A stretch of 64,000 nt of DNA, from NCBI RefSeq assembly GCF_020509005.1, contig NC_063019.1, forward strand, positions 4,092,001 to 4,156,000, read 5' to 3'. Made by a program: the position numbers and the translations under genes. This document shows, in pieces, positions 30,064 through 44,012 of this stretch (position 1 is the first letter of the stretch; every line of letters begins with the position of its first letter). The DNA is from Fulvia fulva (taxonomy: Eukaryota; Ascomycota; Dothideomycetes; Mycosphaerellales; Mycosphaerellaceae). Below the pieces are notes generated by a model, which was not told the origin of the DNA, ran no database searches, and saw nothing but the letters and a program-made list of their open reading frames with translations.

Positions 30064-33000
30064 TGACGAGGACTATTCAATCGACAGCCCTTATTAAGAC
30101 GAGCAATCTACTTAAGTAGTAGCGACCCGCCTACGCTAGCGGCGGCGCAATCGTAGTACAAAAAACCCTAAAACCGAGGTCCCTTTCCCCTAAAGGCAGA
30201 CCCTAGAATTGCGGAGTTACGGAGGACAACTACCTAATTAGGAAGCGCGACCCCGAACAGTAGCGAAGGATAGTAACTAACGAGAGCTATAGCCTTACGA
30301 ACATTCTATACTAAGAGTTAAACCGGGGAACAAACTAAGAAAAAACCTAGGACATAAGCCAAGGCCTACTATATAGAAAGTAGAGGCTAACGACAAACAA
30401 TATAGCGTAGACGACCCTATATACGGAGGCGGAAAACTTACTAGGGGATAACGAACACCTAGCCCGGGTATATAAGAACACTATAGCACAGCTACTAGGA
30501 GCGCTAAAAGCGCTATTATACCAAATCCCGAAGACAATCTAATAAGCAATATAGAAGGCAGCCTAGAAACTAACTATATAGGTAATAGTAGTAGTAGGTA
30601 AGAATTAACCCCCTCCGAAGGTAAGTAAGGCGGTACGCCTATACATTACTAATCCGGCGGAGAAACAAGAAATCGTAGCCCTAATAAGCAAGGAGATTGT
30701 CGATAGAATCGGCTAAAAGGAGGTAGTTAGGGCGAGGGTAGAGGCAATAGGCATAGTAAGACTCTTTACCGTATAAGAGTCTAATAGACGAAAGCTAGAG
30801 ACCTATAAGGAGTGGACTACTAAAGTCGCGAAGTCGGTACGAGTCTCCTACTAATAGTATACCGTCATCGCCTACGGGGTCCCTAGGACATTTAAGGTCG
30901 AAGACCTTCCCTACCTCTAAGTATAGAACTAGAACACCTCCCTAGGAGTACGACTAACGAAGGCGGTATAGCTATATAAGACAGTAGACCGAGAAAAGAC
31001 GCATTTATCGCTTATTATTTAGGTAGAGACAGCGGAACAAGCTAACTAGATACTAGATAATAGGCTATTCTAGAACTACGAGAGAATAGACACGGAGATC
31101 TATTAGAGTAGCTATAGGGTACTATAATGCTTCCAATGCTAACAGTACGGTTATATAGCCCTAAAATGCGGGGAGAAGACCCTAAGGTGTCCTTACTACA
31201 TAGGCCTATACTAGGGAAGGGAATGCCTAAAAAAGGAGAGTAGGTACGTATACTACGGTAGAAGGCACCTAGCGTATTTAAGCTAATACCTAGCTAGAAT
31301 AGTAGTATAAGAACGAGCGAGACAAGTAAGGATCTCTATACTAGCTAGGTACCCCTAACGATAGTAGGAGGGACCTACCGTATATAAGGGCTTCGAGCCG
31401 AGCAAAAGGAAGAGGGTAGAAGAGACGAATAAGGGAACCTAACCGTAAACGTATCTACCTCCCGGTAGGCCTCGACACAACCGGGCTACTAACGAACTAG
31501 GCCAAATACGAATCTTTAGGGCGCCCTAGCGGCCCTAGGGCTAGCCGGACAGCGAGATATAGGCTTAGGAGACATAGTAGGTCAGCACGGAAATAGACCT
31601 TACGGATAACGAATAATACTATACGACGACATCACTACGTATAGTATAACGTAAACAAAAGTAGGGACAAGGTCTAGCGCCACTTTCTATAAGAGCTAGA
31701 CCCGCTACGGTACTACGTTATTACGGTATAGGAACTATAGATCAACCCCTACGTAGGACTCCTAGCTACTTATAATGACCGGAGATACTACACTATAATC
31801 GTAGGCTAACGAGGCGTTATCCCGAGGATATATATATACGCAAGTAAGACTATAGACCTTGAGTCGTAGAAGGTTATACTACCGTAGTAGGGCAACCTAG
31901 GAGACATAACATTAATCTAGATCGATACGACATAAGGCCCTATCTAGATCTATAACGTTTATAACCCGCTACCGCGGGGTCGGACGAGTAGGGAACTAGG
32001 AACCCTCGCCTACCTAGAGCGGACCCTAAGCTAAGACATAAAGTAAGTACTCCTCGGCGACTTTAACCTCTACTACCTATAGTAGGGACTCGAATTCACT
32101 CCCCCGTACGCGTTTCTAGGGGGAAAGCTACTAGATATAACCGTACGCTACGGAATGGCCTTAGTAACACTAAAGGGAATAGAGACGTAGAAGGCCCGTA
32201 CTAGTATAAGCACGATCGACCTATACTTTCTATTACGAGAACTTAAAGAGAGACTAGTCTAATGCCGACCGAACTACGCGCTAGAAGCCTCCTTAGACTA
32301 TATCCCTATCTAAACAACGCTAGGGGTAAAGGCGATAGAGGAGCTAGTAAACGAACTACGCCGTAACTAGAAGAAGGCACGCTAGGACAATATAAGAGGC
32401 TTCCTAATAGCGAACCTACTATAGTATAGAGAACTCGAGACGATAGCTTAGCTAGATTAAGTAGCGAAACAGATTACCTCGGTTATATAGTAAGTAGCGG
32501 AATAATACACGCCGTTACTCCGGCCCTTAACGTAGTAGAAGGCCTTCTAGACCCCTAAATGCTCTACGAAGGTAAAGGAGGCTAGAAGGGCAAGGCGATA
32601 GTAGACGAAGGAGTATACCTAAGAGACGTAGGAGCAATACTGTCACGCGACATAAGAGAAGAAGGTATAGATAAGACGCGATAAGCTATAGGACTAGAGA
32701 GCGACGATCGGGCTCGTTATAGAAAACCCGGAACAGATGTGGAGACTTGCTAAATAGGCACGACTACCTAAAGAGTAACAAGCCCCTCACTTCCCCCTAA
32801 TCGTAGACCGCGAAGGGATTGCCTAGGCTACGCCCCGGGGCAAGGCAAAAGTATTAGCCGACTATTTCTTTTCGACGTAAGTAGAGGTAGACCTTACGGA
32901 CATCGACCCGAGTATATACCCGGAACCCCTAGATATAGATTAGGCGGTTAGCTCTAATATAGTAATAGGATTTATAAGTAAGCTAAAAGGACGAAAAGCC

Positions 33001-35173
33001 CTAGGCCTAGATAGGATACTAAACGTACTACTAAAAGAGTATAGAGAAGAGATCGCGCCGAGCCTTATAAACCTATTTACCGCGTACCTACGGCTAGGGT
33101 ATTACCCGAAGCCGTATAGAGAGTCTATAACAGTAGTGCTACGTAAGCTATAGAAGGAAGACTATACTTAGCCTAAGTCGTATAGACTAATAGCACTTCT
33201 AAATACGATAGGGAAGGTCCTAGAAAAGATAGTAGCCTAGAGACTTACGTAGCTTACCGAGGACAACTACGTACTCCTAGTAACATAGATAGGGGGAAGA
33301 AGCTAGCGATCGACACTAATAGTAATAGAGCTAATTACGGAGCAAATTCAGACTCTCTAGCACTACGGTAGGAACCGAGCGGCGTCCTTACTATCCCTCG
33401 ATATCGTAGGGGCCTTCGATAACGTCTTATACTAAAGGCTAATACATATTCTATAGCAGAAAGGTATCCCCTAGTAGGTAACGACGTTCGTCTACTCCTT
33501 TCTCTAGGAACGGACGACATACCTAGTCCTAGGAAGGTATACGTCCGACCCGGTGAAGGTAGAGACTAGAATACCTTAGGGATCTACTCTCTCCCCTATC
33601 CTGTTTCTAATATTTATGTCGGATCTAATCCCCCTACTTACCTCTCCGTAAACCTTAGTATCGGGGTTCGTAGACGATATAAACATCCTAGCCTAGTTAG
33701 ACTCGATAGAAGAGAACTGTCGCCTCCTTAAAGATAAGTGTAAGAAATACGAGGAGTAGGCAAAGAAGTATAGTGCCCGGTTCGCCCCTAAAAAGTACTA
33801 ATTTATACACTTTAGTAAAGCGAGAATATACTATAATATAAAGGCGGCGGTAAGAATCTAAGGCTACGAGACTAAGCTATTAGCGGAGCTACGAGTACTA
33901 GGGATCTAGCTCGACCCGAAGCTAAGCTAGAATATATAGATTAAGAAAGCCTAGAGTCGAGCGCAAGTTAATAAAGCCTCGATAAAGAGGCTTACGGCAT
34001 TTATATAGGGAGTAACATTCGATAAGGTAAGAGTAATGTATAAGGCGATCGTTAGACTAGCTATGTTATACGGGGCACAGATTTAGGGAATAGGAGGCGT
34101 AGGCAAGCCGATCCCGAAACGGATAGAGCAACCCCTAAATAGGACATAGGTAGGTAACCTACGTAGGGTACTAGGCGTATATAAGACAACGTTAATAAGT
34201 ACGGTAGAAATAGAGACAGGAATACTACTAATCGGCTAGTACATCCGGGGAATAAGAATTCAATACGCGGTAAAGACGATAGGTTACCTAGTATAAACTA
34301 CGATCTAGGAGGTAAAGAATAAGATAGAAAGCCGCTACCGGAGAGGGGCAGGACATAGGACAAGCTAAAAAGAGGATGACCTTACTACCTTTACGGCCGT
34401 ATAGATAAGCACCGAATGGCTAGCACGAAAAGAGGAGGAGCGTAGGACTCGCTAGGCCGGCGGGAGCAAGGCTAAGACCTAAAGCCTAGCGGAATAGATA
34501 GCGAGCTACCTATAGGAGTAGGACTAGAAAAGGAAGCCCCCTAAGACAATAGGCCCGATAGCGCTCCGAGCCTTCTAGAGACATAATTACTAGCTATTTA
34601 GGGACCTAATAAGGGCCGAAACAAGTATAGCGATCTAAATTAGGTCCGAATATATTAGATTAAGGGCCTATATGTTCAGGAGACGCGTACTAGACATCTA
34701 TAGCCTAGCCTACTAGTGTAGCTACCTATCGTAAAACCTAGAATATATACTACTACGATGCCCGTAGTAGGCGAGAGGTAGGGGAAATTAGAGGTACTAA
34801 GCGGGAAGGAGAGACTATAAGTCAATTATTAGGGATAAAGGTAACATTCGCCAAATCTCTCGGTAGATACTATAGTAGGGATACCTCTAGTAGTTTAGCC
34901 TCGCTAGCGAGACGGAGGAGTAGATAGATAAGAGGTGGAAGCGAGGGGGGTTATAGATAGGGTAGTTATTAGGGCAGGCCTATAACACTAGCGTACCCCT
35001 AATAAGGGAAATTTAAGACGACAACTAGGAGTAAAAGACAGGCGGGAAGGAGGAGGGGTTTTCACTAATACGGTTTCCCCTCTATATATACAAAAACAAG
35101 ATAGTATAGCTATATAGGCCAAAGGGCACTATAACAACTTAATAAAATATCTATCTATCTATATAATATAATA
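30064..35173 (+). mobile_element. LINE B (Tad-like non-LTR retrotransposon, RIP-mutated)
   Basis: A second decayed, nearly full-length LINE in the same orientation as LINE A. ORF1 remnant at about 30250-31480 with a zinc-knuckle block near 31125 (CFQC*QYGYIALKC). ORF2 remnant from about 31620: endonuclease LLGDFNLYYL at about 32053, RT block GFVDDINILA at about 33665, followed by SIEENCRLL and FAPKKY*FIHFSKA, nearly identical in pattern to LINE C. A 3' UTR with GGTTTTCAC at about 35055 is followed by an ATCT-repeat tail. Trp and Gln codons have become TAG throughout. The 5' limit is approximate. A possible 8-bp target duplication AAGTAGAT (30056-30063 and 35174-35181) is weaker evidence than for LINEs A and C. 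Confidence 0.75.
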
Positions 35174-35181
35174 AAGTAGAT

Positions 35182-35381
35182 AAGGGCTTTAATATAGAGG
35201 TTAGACGAGTTTAGAGAGGTAGTAGGAGGTAAAGGGTTAGAGGAATTTAATAACCTTAAGGTAAGTAAGGGATACCTAGGATAGCGTACGTAATAGCGCT
35301 AGTACTTATCTAAGCCTATCTACTAGCTCGGGAGCTTCCCGTTAATATACTAAATAAAAGCCGTTATTGTTATCCTCCTAC
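35182..35381 (+). pseudogene. Probable middle piece of the hAT transposase
   Basis: A short stretch between LINE B and gypsy B with a plus-strand frame broken only by TAG/TAA (LDEFREVVGGKGLEEF is readable). The same frame continues across the gypsy B target duplication into IYLFY*LIIL*LV*DNSTR at 42660-42711, which is hAT-like. That continuity suggests this was part of the same transposase ORF. Match to the family by content alone is weak. Confidence 0.4.
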
Positions 35382-35575
35382 TATTACGGCCGCTCCGTAA
35401 GTAAAGGATTAGCAAAGCGGCACGTGACCTTAGATTACGTAACGCTCGGCCCGAAGCCGACCCGTAACACCTCGGCCCTTAAGTATAAGCCTCGACCTTA
35501 GAACCTACTTCTCTCTTTAGCTATCGATTTTGTTAATACTACACCCCTATACTCTCGTACTATAGCCTCGTAACA
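35382..35575 (+). repeat. 5' LTR of gypsy B
   Basis: 194 bp, same length as 42466-42659. Differences between the pair are mostly C/T or G/A. Confidence 0.85.
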
Positions 35576-38500
35576 CTTCGATAGCTTATTAATAAGGACG
35601 CTACTATATTTAGCGCCGCTTAGCTTAAAAATTACGATAACGCGACTCCTCGAGATCCCCGACTCGTACTAGCGTAGAAGGTAGCGTAGTGCTCTCTCTC
35701 TCCCTCCTATTAAAGACGCTAGAAGGGCGTACTATACTTATAGTATAGCGAGACCGTAGGGTACCGGCCCTAGCGGCGGCGCGAATACTTAACGTATCGT
35801 ACGCTATACGCGACTAACTCGAAACTTAGAACTCTTTACGCGAGCTGATTAGTACACCTAGTCCGATAACTCCGCCCTACTAGATCCCTATACTAAGTAC
35901 GCTAATACGGAGCGCGCGATTCTCGACTAGCTTCTAGAAGAGGAGGAAGGTAACGAGATATAGCTCGAAATCCCTAATACTCTAACCTTACTACGTTATT
36001 ATACGAGGGCGATATTATTAAGTATAAGAACAACGATAGGTCCTACGATAATACTCGAAAAGACTTCGCCGTTAACTTTATAGACGCCTAGGATCGCGGT
36101 AGTACCTAGCGTATTCTACTCGAGTAGCTACCTGTACTCGACTCGACCTAGCTTTACGATTACGTTAAGAATTAACTAGAAGCTATCTTATACGTACTTC
36201 GTAAGCTCGAAGCCGATTATCGCTAAGCTATCCTAGATAGGGCGGCGTTATATAAGGCTAACGAGCTAAATAAGAAGAAGTTTAAGGATAAATATACCGA
36301 GTTATAAAACACTACGAAGTATAAGTAGGAATATAAGTAAGACCTTAAATAAGTAAATAAGGACTTAAGTAAGGCGAAGTAGGACGTGACTAAGTATAGG
36401 AAGTAGGCTAACGAATAGTATAATCATACTAAGTCTACCAAGAAGGAAGTTAGTATACTTAAGGCTAAGGTAGCCGAACTCGATAGCCTCGTACCTAATA
36501 AGACCGTACCTACTACTATAGACGTAGTAGGGCTATAATAGAAGATTTAGACGCTCTAGTAGGAACTCGAGGAGGCTAAGCGTAGCCGTACTACCGAGAG
36601 ACTAAAGGAACGTAGTACTCGTTCCCTCTCCGAGTCACGACGCCGCCGCGGTAATAAGCTAGCCGATAAGCCTACTAATACGCCCGCCGACAAGCCTACC
36701 GATAAGCCTGTTAATAAGGGGACTAAGAAGTAGCCTACCGCCCGTAAGTACTATAAGTAGCGCGTCTACGACTTATCTAATCTAGATTTATCCGACTTAT
36801 CCTCCGACTCCGATTCCGACGTCGATCTACCTCCGCGTAAGAGTAAGGACAAGAAGAAGGATAAGAAGAAGAGTAAGGAACTAGTTATTATTAAGGAGGA
36901 CTACGAGATAGTAGATACTAGCGTCGACGTGGTCCGCTATAATCCTACTATATCTAAGGACTTTAAGACTAGTAGCCGCGTCGACATCCCGAAGCCTAAG
37001 TTCTCTAGTAAGAACTATAGTAAGGACTCCCTAAGCCTCGACGAGTAGACTATATAACTTAGTAATAAGTTCGCCGTCTCGACTTTTAAGGACGTATTAT
37101 CCGCCCTCCGCTTCGTTTAAGAATATACTACCGGATTAGTATAGTAGATACTTCGAAACTATATTCTATAGAAGATCCTTATCGGAAAGTATATAGTTAG
37201 TAAGCCCTTTAAGTCCGTATAGAAAGCCCTTAAGTTCCTTAACCGTAACTTCGGCGACTATAACCCCGAAGGTACGGTACGTAATAATATAGACGCTCTA
37301 AAGATAGAAGAATTAGACAAGTTCTCTCTATTCTACGCTAAGTACTAGAAGGAACGCGCTCGCCTACCGCTAGCTTTAAGCCGTAGGTAGGAAGCTCTTA
37401 AGCTAAAGAAGAAGCTTAGCTTTAAGTACCGTACCCGTCTTATAGAACTTACGGAATTCAAGACAGTCGAGGGCCTAGCTTCGTAATACTATCGCCTAGA
37501 GAGCGAGATAGCTTAGCTCGATATCGACCTACCTTAAAAGGTCAACGATAACAAGGACAATAAGAAGCTATCTAGCGGCAAGCCTCCGGGCGCGACGCTA
37601 GGTATAACTACGCCTACTAGCGGCTAGGTGATACCGCTAGCGATTCCTACTAATACTAGTATACCGCTTAGTCGCTTACCGTATACTAACTAGGCCTTAC
37701 TTCTATAGAAGGACTGGCCTAAGTAATATAAGAACCTCGTACTACTTACCTAAGATTAGCGTACCTAGATTATTATAAGCGGTAGCTACCTACGGTACCG
37801 CGGTACCGGACATACCTTAGGAGTAGCTAGCTATCTACTCGACCCCTACGAGCGCCCTAAGCGAAAGACCGCTAATAATAGTCTAACCGCTATAGTAGTA
37901 GTACTACCGGCGGAAAACGCCTAGACTATTATCTAAGCGTAATAGATAATGGTCTAATATAAGAAGTATTATATTAGTATAAGCACTATTACTTACCTTA
38001 CGAACACGAACATACACATAAACATTACGGTATAAGAATAGTATAGGCATTTTCCTTATAAGCCCGTCCGAACACGCCCTCTATAGAAGTAGATAAAGGA
38101 CCCGAAGTCTCGTGTTACTTTATAGTAGAGGGTAGGGCAAATAGACATTATATATATACCTTTCTTAATAACGGTACTAACTCTAAACTCGTAAACACTT
38201 CCTACGCGCAAAAACATAACTTCTATTTATATGATATTAAACCTTTTACTCTCGGACTAGGGGACGGCCCGTAAGCCCCTACTATTATCTCAAAAGTAAT
38301 AAATATCGAGCTTAACCTATAGGGCTATACCGAAATCGTGAAGTGTCTAGTTACCGACACTTACTACGACATCGTGTTAGGCTTAGGTTAGTACGTAAAA
38401 CATAGCCCTTATAAGGACTAGAAGCGATATAGAATTACATTTAATAATACTAGCTACCGTAGCTACTCCCTTTACTAGGATATTTTACTACCTATAGTCT

Positions 38501-38999
38501 TACCTCCTACTAAAACACTAGCAACCCCTCTACTAGACTATAATAGCCTTGAACGACTAGACATCTCCGCTATACCGGTCTCTTAACCTATCGAAGGAGT
38601 TAGCGTAGAGCGTGTTAGGTACGGTACGAGTAAAGGCGATATTAAGCAAATTAGCCTCTACGAACTCCGTAAGCTATCTCGTATAAAGGGGGCTAAAGTC
38701 TATACGATATAGATCAACCCGCGCGAGACTTACGCTAGTAAGAGCGTAGCTAACCCCGTAACTACATAAGTATTAGGCCTATATACTATAATAGTACGAA
38801 AAGTTATAGGTAGTAAAGCTACCTTCGCCTACGCTATATACGTCGAAGATTCCTATTACCGTATACTACGACACCGCTAAGAGCACTAGGCGGAAGTACG
38901 CTATAAGCGTAGCAGATTACGATGTCTTTATAGAGAAGTTATATAGGAAGGAGAAGGAAGCCGATATAGCGAAGTTACTAGCCTACTACTAGTATAGAA

Positions 39000-41900
39000 A
39001 GGACCTCTTCTTAAAAGCAGAATTAAGTAAGCTACCTCCGTATCGGCTAGGCTTAGATTACGAGATCAAGCTAAAGTAGGATGCTAGACCACCTTTCAAA
39101 CGCCTATATCTAATATCTAACAAAGAGTCTGAGGTAGTAAAAGCTTAGGTCGACGACTAGCTCGAGAAAGGTAATATCTAGCGTAGTAATTTACTAGCCG
39201 CTTCGCTAGTTATTATTATACGCAAACCGGGCGGCGGTCTACGAGTATATATTAACTACCGAGCTTTAAATGCTATTATAGTCAAGTCTAGGTACCCTAT
39301 TCCGCTTATCTAAGACACCCTAAACCGGATTAGTAGGAAGAAGTACTTTACTAAGCTCGACGTTATCGCCGTATTTAATCGCCTACGTATTATAGAAGGC
39401 GATGAATAGAAGACTGCCTTTATAACACGGTATAGGCAGTTCGAATGCTTAGTTATGCCCTTTAGATTATACAATACCCCTAGTACGTTCTAGTTATATA
39501 TTAACGATGCCCTACGAGAGTACCTCGATAACTTTACCTCCGCGTACCTTAATAACGCTCTAATCTTTAGCGACACTCTCGAGGAGCATATCGAGTATAT
39601 AGACAAGGTAATAGCTAAGCTTTAGGAGGCCGGCCTCTAGCTTAATATCGACAAGTACGAGTTCTACGTCTAGGAGACTAAGTACCTAGGCCTTATTATT
39701 AGTACTAATAGGATCAAGATAGATAAGGAAAAGATCGCTACGATTTAGGAATAGGAGACCCTACGTAACCTAATAGACATCTTGTCATTCCTAGGATTCT
39801 ATAACTTCTATCGTAGGTTTATTCGTAACTACTTAGGTATCGCGTATCCTATAATATAACTCACTAAGAAGGACGTACCTTAGCTATAGGATAACACCTA
39901 TTAGTAAGCCTTTAACCGTATAAAGTAAGCCTTTATAGAAGATAACATCGTACTCGCGCATTTCGTAGCTAGTAGAGAAACTAAACTTGAAACGGACGTA
40001 TCGGATTTCGTTACGGCTATTATTATGTCGTAAAAGGGTAATAATAGCATTTAGCGCCCGGTTACATTTATGTCAAAGAAGATGTTACTATAGGAATGTA
40101 ACTATAATATCTATAATAAGGAGTTACTCGCTATTGTTAAGGCGTTCGAGGAGTAGAAACCGGAGCTTATGTCTAGGGATATCGACGGCGATAAGACCGA
40201 CTTCGAGCACCGTACCGACGAGAGCGGCAAGCCTATCCTCGTATACTCTAATTATAAGAACCTAGAATAGTTTATAAGCACGAAGGTACTTAACCGCCGG
40301 TAGGTACGCTAGTCTAAATTCTTATTATAGTTCTACTTTAAGATTGTATACATCCCTAGTAAAAGTAATATTAAGCCCGATACGCTTACTCGTCGTCCGT
40401 AAGACATTCTAGCTAGTAATAACAACCTACGGCAATAGTACTAAGAACAAACGCTACTACCTAAACATCGCTTCCTTAATATCTTACCTATAGAAATTCG
40501 CCCCGGGCGATAAGACAATAACCTAATAATAGAAGTACGTATAGCCTACGGTAAACTAGAGATATAGTAAGCGTTACGATAGCTAGATACGGGAGAACTA
40601 TATTAGCTCCTAAGGCGACACCGTAGAGACAATACTAATGCCGTAGCTATAGGCGGATTGATATATATTAAGAATAGATACGGTGGCTATAACGTTTTTG
40701 TTCCGGATATACCTAATCTACGCTTTAAGGTATTCTAGGCTTACTATAGTATACCTTCCGCTAGCTACCCTAGACGAGCGAAGACCTACGAGCTTATTAC
40801 TAGAGACTTCGTCTAGCCTAGTCTATCGTAATACGTCTGTAATAAGATCTTTAAGTACTATAAATACCGCTTATCGAAACCCTCGTAGACGTAATACCCT
40901 AGGCTACTAAAACTACTACTAATTCCCTTTAAGCTCTAGGATAAGATCGTAATAGACTTCGTAGTTAGCTTACTAGAAAGTACGGGTAGCTACGACGGTA
41001 TAATATATACGGATGTTTTGACTATTACTAACCGTACGGGTAAGGGCTCTTATATAATCCTAGTAAAGGAGATGACCGTAGAATATATTACGTATATCTT
41101 CGTACGGGACTACTACCGTCTCTACGGCCTACCTCTATCAATTATAACTAATAGGGGCAGCTAATAGCTTTCTACTTTCTAGCGTAGGCTCTACGAGCTC
41201 GTCGGCGTAGATTATAAACTATCTACCGCCTTCTATCCTAAAACGGACGGCCAATCTAAGAATACGAATAAGGAGATAGAGAAGTACCTCCGTGCCTTTA
41301 CTAACTACGCTTAGAACGATTGGGTAGATTGGCTACTACTTACTAAATTCGTAAAGAATAACTATATTACTAAAGCTATAGGTATTTTGCTATTCTTCGC
41401 CGAGCGTAGCCGCAATCCGCGTACTAGTAACTTTAATAGTAACTTGCCGAGGTGCCTTATGTCTACTAAGTAACGTATTAGTACTAAGAAAGCGGAGCGC
41501 TTCGTATAGTAGATAAAGGACTTCTACGAGCACCTATACGAGTGCCTCCGTTATAATCAAGCCCTATAAGCTAATAATATAAACATATACCGTACCGTAC
41601 CGCCTAGATACTAGGAAGGCGACCGCGTCTATATTAATACTAAGGACTAGAAGTTATTACGACTATCTAAGAAGCTCGACGTAAAGTAGTACGGACCGGT
41701 CACTATTACCGCTATACTAGGACAGAACGTATATAGAGTCAACCTCGGCGAGACCTATATACGAGTATATAACTCGTTCTACGCGAACCTTCTACGACCG
41801 GCGGATCCCGAGGATGATATACGTCCCCCGCTAATTAAGGTTATAGATAATATAGGTAATACGTTTAAAACGTAGGAGATTAAGCGTATTCTAGATTTAA

Positions 41901-42460
41901 AGCCGAAGGGCAGAGGCATTACTATACTAGTGAAGTAGCAGGGATATTTAGATAGTAAGTCTACTTAGGAGCCCGCGAGCGTAGTATATAAAGATGTACC
42001 GAAGGTAGTTATAGACTTCTAGTATAATAACCTAGCGAAGTCTATACCGGTCAACTTTTATCCGCTACCTAGTTAGATCCCGAATAAAACGTTACGCGAT
42101 ATAAGACCTAAAGTAGATATATATAGTATAGATCTAGTACCTTAGGTAACTATAGTCGTACGACCTCCCTTTAACGGTACCGGTGCTATAGCTCTTCCTA
42201 TTAGTAACTATACGCCTTCTAATATTACTATAGGTAATGTTAAAGGGGTTTTAGTACTTACTTCTAGAGGCTATAAGCAATATAAAGGCTTACGGTAAGC
42301 TAATAGATATAACGAGGGATATAACGATAGAGGATATAATTAAAACGGCCTAGATAGAGCTACTCGATAAGACGGACGGTATAGAGGATAACGAAGCCTT
42401 TATATATATACTAAGGAAGATTTAAGGATATACGCTTCGAGACGAAGGTGTTTTAAGGGG
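39000..42460 (+). pseudogene. Decayed pol region of gypsy B
   Basis: Readable blocks, stops ignored, in order: RT palm region with [20 protein letters not shown] (about 39215-39275), the active-site area degraded to [10 protein letters not shown] (about 39543), RNase H YNKELLAIVKAFEE (about 40113), integrase core with ITNRGS and TDGQSKNTNKEIEKYL (about 41150-41290), and a chromodomain EIKRILDLKPKGRGI followed by GYLDSKST*EPASVVYKD (about 41877-41995). TAG replaces Trp and Gln at many conserved positions, and the catalytic Asp pair of the RT is lost. Non-functional. Confidence 0.75.
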
Positions 42461-42465
42461 GGTAG

Positions 42466-42659
42466 TGTCACGGCCGCTCCGTAAGTAAAGGATTAGCAAA
42501 GGGGCACGTGACCCCAGATCACGTGACCCTCGGCCCGAAGCCGACCCGTAACACCTCGGCCCTTAAGTATAGGCCTCGACCTTAGAACCTACTTCTCTCT
42601 TTAGCTATCGACTTTGTTAATACTATACCCCTACACTCTTGCACTATAGCCTCGTAATA
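42466..42659 (+). repeat. 3' LTR of gypsy B
   Basis: Starts TGTCACGGCC, preceded by a purine-rich stretch (AAGGGGGGTAG). It ends TAATA where the 5' copy ends TAACA. Confidence 0.85.
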
Positions 42660-43908
42660 CCTACCTATTTACCTCTTTTACTAACTTATTATTCTATAGC
42701 TTGTTTAAGATAACTCTACGCGCTAAACTAGCTTCTATTATATAATCGGACGTACTATTACTATTAAGGAATGTATTAATACCTTCTACTTCTAAAATAG
42801 GGATGATCCTACTATTAAAAACAATGCGCCCTCGACTAGTAACTAGTATTAACTCGATAGGCTATATAATACGCTATAGGTCTTCGAGATTACGACTATA
42901 GATACCTAGGGCGAGTAGAAACACCTCTTCGACTAGTATCCGACTCTCTACTTTATACTTAACACCCTTAACGCCTATAATACCGAGTATAAGTAGGAAA
43001 CCAAGAAAGACGATTCCTTCAATTATCTCTCGAAATACTATAAAGCCTCGTAGTAGAAGGTTAAGAAGTACTTCTAAGCCGTAGACAATATATCTATCTA
43101 CTACGCTATAGTAATACTAAACCCTATGTTGAAACACGCGTAGTTTAAAGACCTCTAGAGCGCCGGTACGAAAGATTAGTAGTCTTAGATCAAGAGTACG
43201 AAAGTATAGGCGATAGATATCTAGGAGACGTTCTATAAACCCGCTAGCTAGATTAATATCTCTACGGATACCTTAACACCTCTAAAGAAGCGGAAAGGGA
43301 AGAAGAAGTAGTTATAATCGTAATCGTAAGCTATAGAGACTCAAATATAGCCTGTTATTAAGGCCGATAGCGAGGACGATCTTCGAGCTAATCTATCGAA
43401 GTTTAAGCGCCGTAAGATCACGGACTTATTTATACTAATACTAAGGGTTAACTTATTCGAGCGCTACCTATTATAAGCTTATAAGCCTAATCTACACGCC
43501 GGCAAGTCACTAAAGGAGATTAAGGACTAGAAGATAGCCCTATACGACGTGCTTAGATACTAGTACGTACGCTAAGATATAGAGCCTAAGCTAGCACGAT
43601 TTGCCTTCGATATACTAGTACTACCGCTTATAAGCAATGCTCTAGAGCGTAGCTTTAGTGCTAGCCGTGATATAATATACTATCGAAGATCACAGCTTAG
43701 AGACCTCGTTATAGAGGCCTATAGTTGCCTCCGTAACTCGTACGGACCTCTAGGTAAAGGCGAAGATATAGATAGTAAGGAGACAACAGTTACGGACTAT
43801 AATACTAATCTTAATAAGCGGACGATTCAGTAACAGTAGGAGGTGTTAGAGAATGAGGTGAATAAAGAGGTATAGGCAGGACCGAGCAATAGCAACAACA
43901 CCTTGTAA
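42660..43908 (+). pseudogene. hAT transposase, C-terminal part (RIP-mutated)
   Basis: Translation with stops ignored gives DNSTR*TSFYYIIGRTITIKE (the family DN.TRWNS block), then FNYLSKYYKAS and YYAIVILNPMLKHA*FKDL. The hAT C-terminal dimerisation domain follows, LARFAFDILVLPLISNALERSFSASRDIIYYRRSQL, at about 43595-43710 (split here: the core is ALERSFSAS). Stops are mainly TAG for Trp/Gln. It is in the same orientation as the N-terminal piece at 12124-12985, and the element's right inverted repeat begins about 100 bp downstream. Confidence 0.8.
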
Positions 43909-44012
43909 ACTACATCCACCTTCCTATTTAGGAAGGAGGTAACCACTGGTATGCTAATGGTGAGCCCAATATTCAGTTGGTTATTGGTTGGTGAGGCTCA
44001 AAATTTACCGGT

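Larger units (their letters stand above)
35382..42659 (+). mobile_element. Gypsy B: RIP-mutated Ty3/gypsy chromovirus (7278 bp)
   Basis: Two 194-bp LTRs (35382-35575 and 42466-42659) flanked by the 5-bp duplication CCTAC (35377-35381 and 42660-42664). The 3' LTR begins TGTCACGG; in the 5' LTR this has become TATTACGG, and the terminal CA of the 3' LTR has become TA, both as expected from RIP. Between them, translation ignoring stops gives a Gag-like region (about 35700-37600), protease/RT (plus-strand blocks at about 39230-39600), RNase H (about 39990-40200), integrase (about 40800-41500) and a chromodomain. It is unrelated in sequence to the intact gypsy element apart from shared domain order. 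Confidence 0.85.

Noticed and set aside
39987..40910. Short open frames in gypsy B as possible small genes
   Set aside because: They lie in decayed RNase H and integrase sequence in the wrong frame; the Arg/Ser-rich composition reflects RIP-mutated codons.
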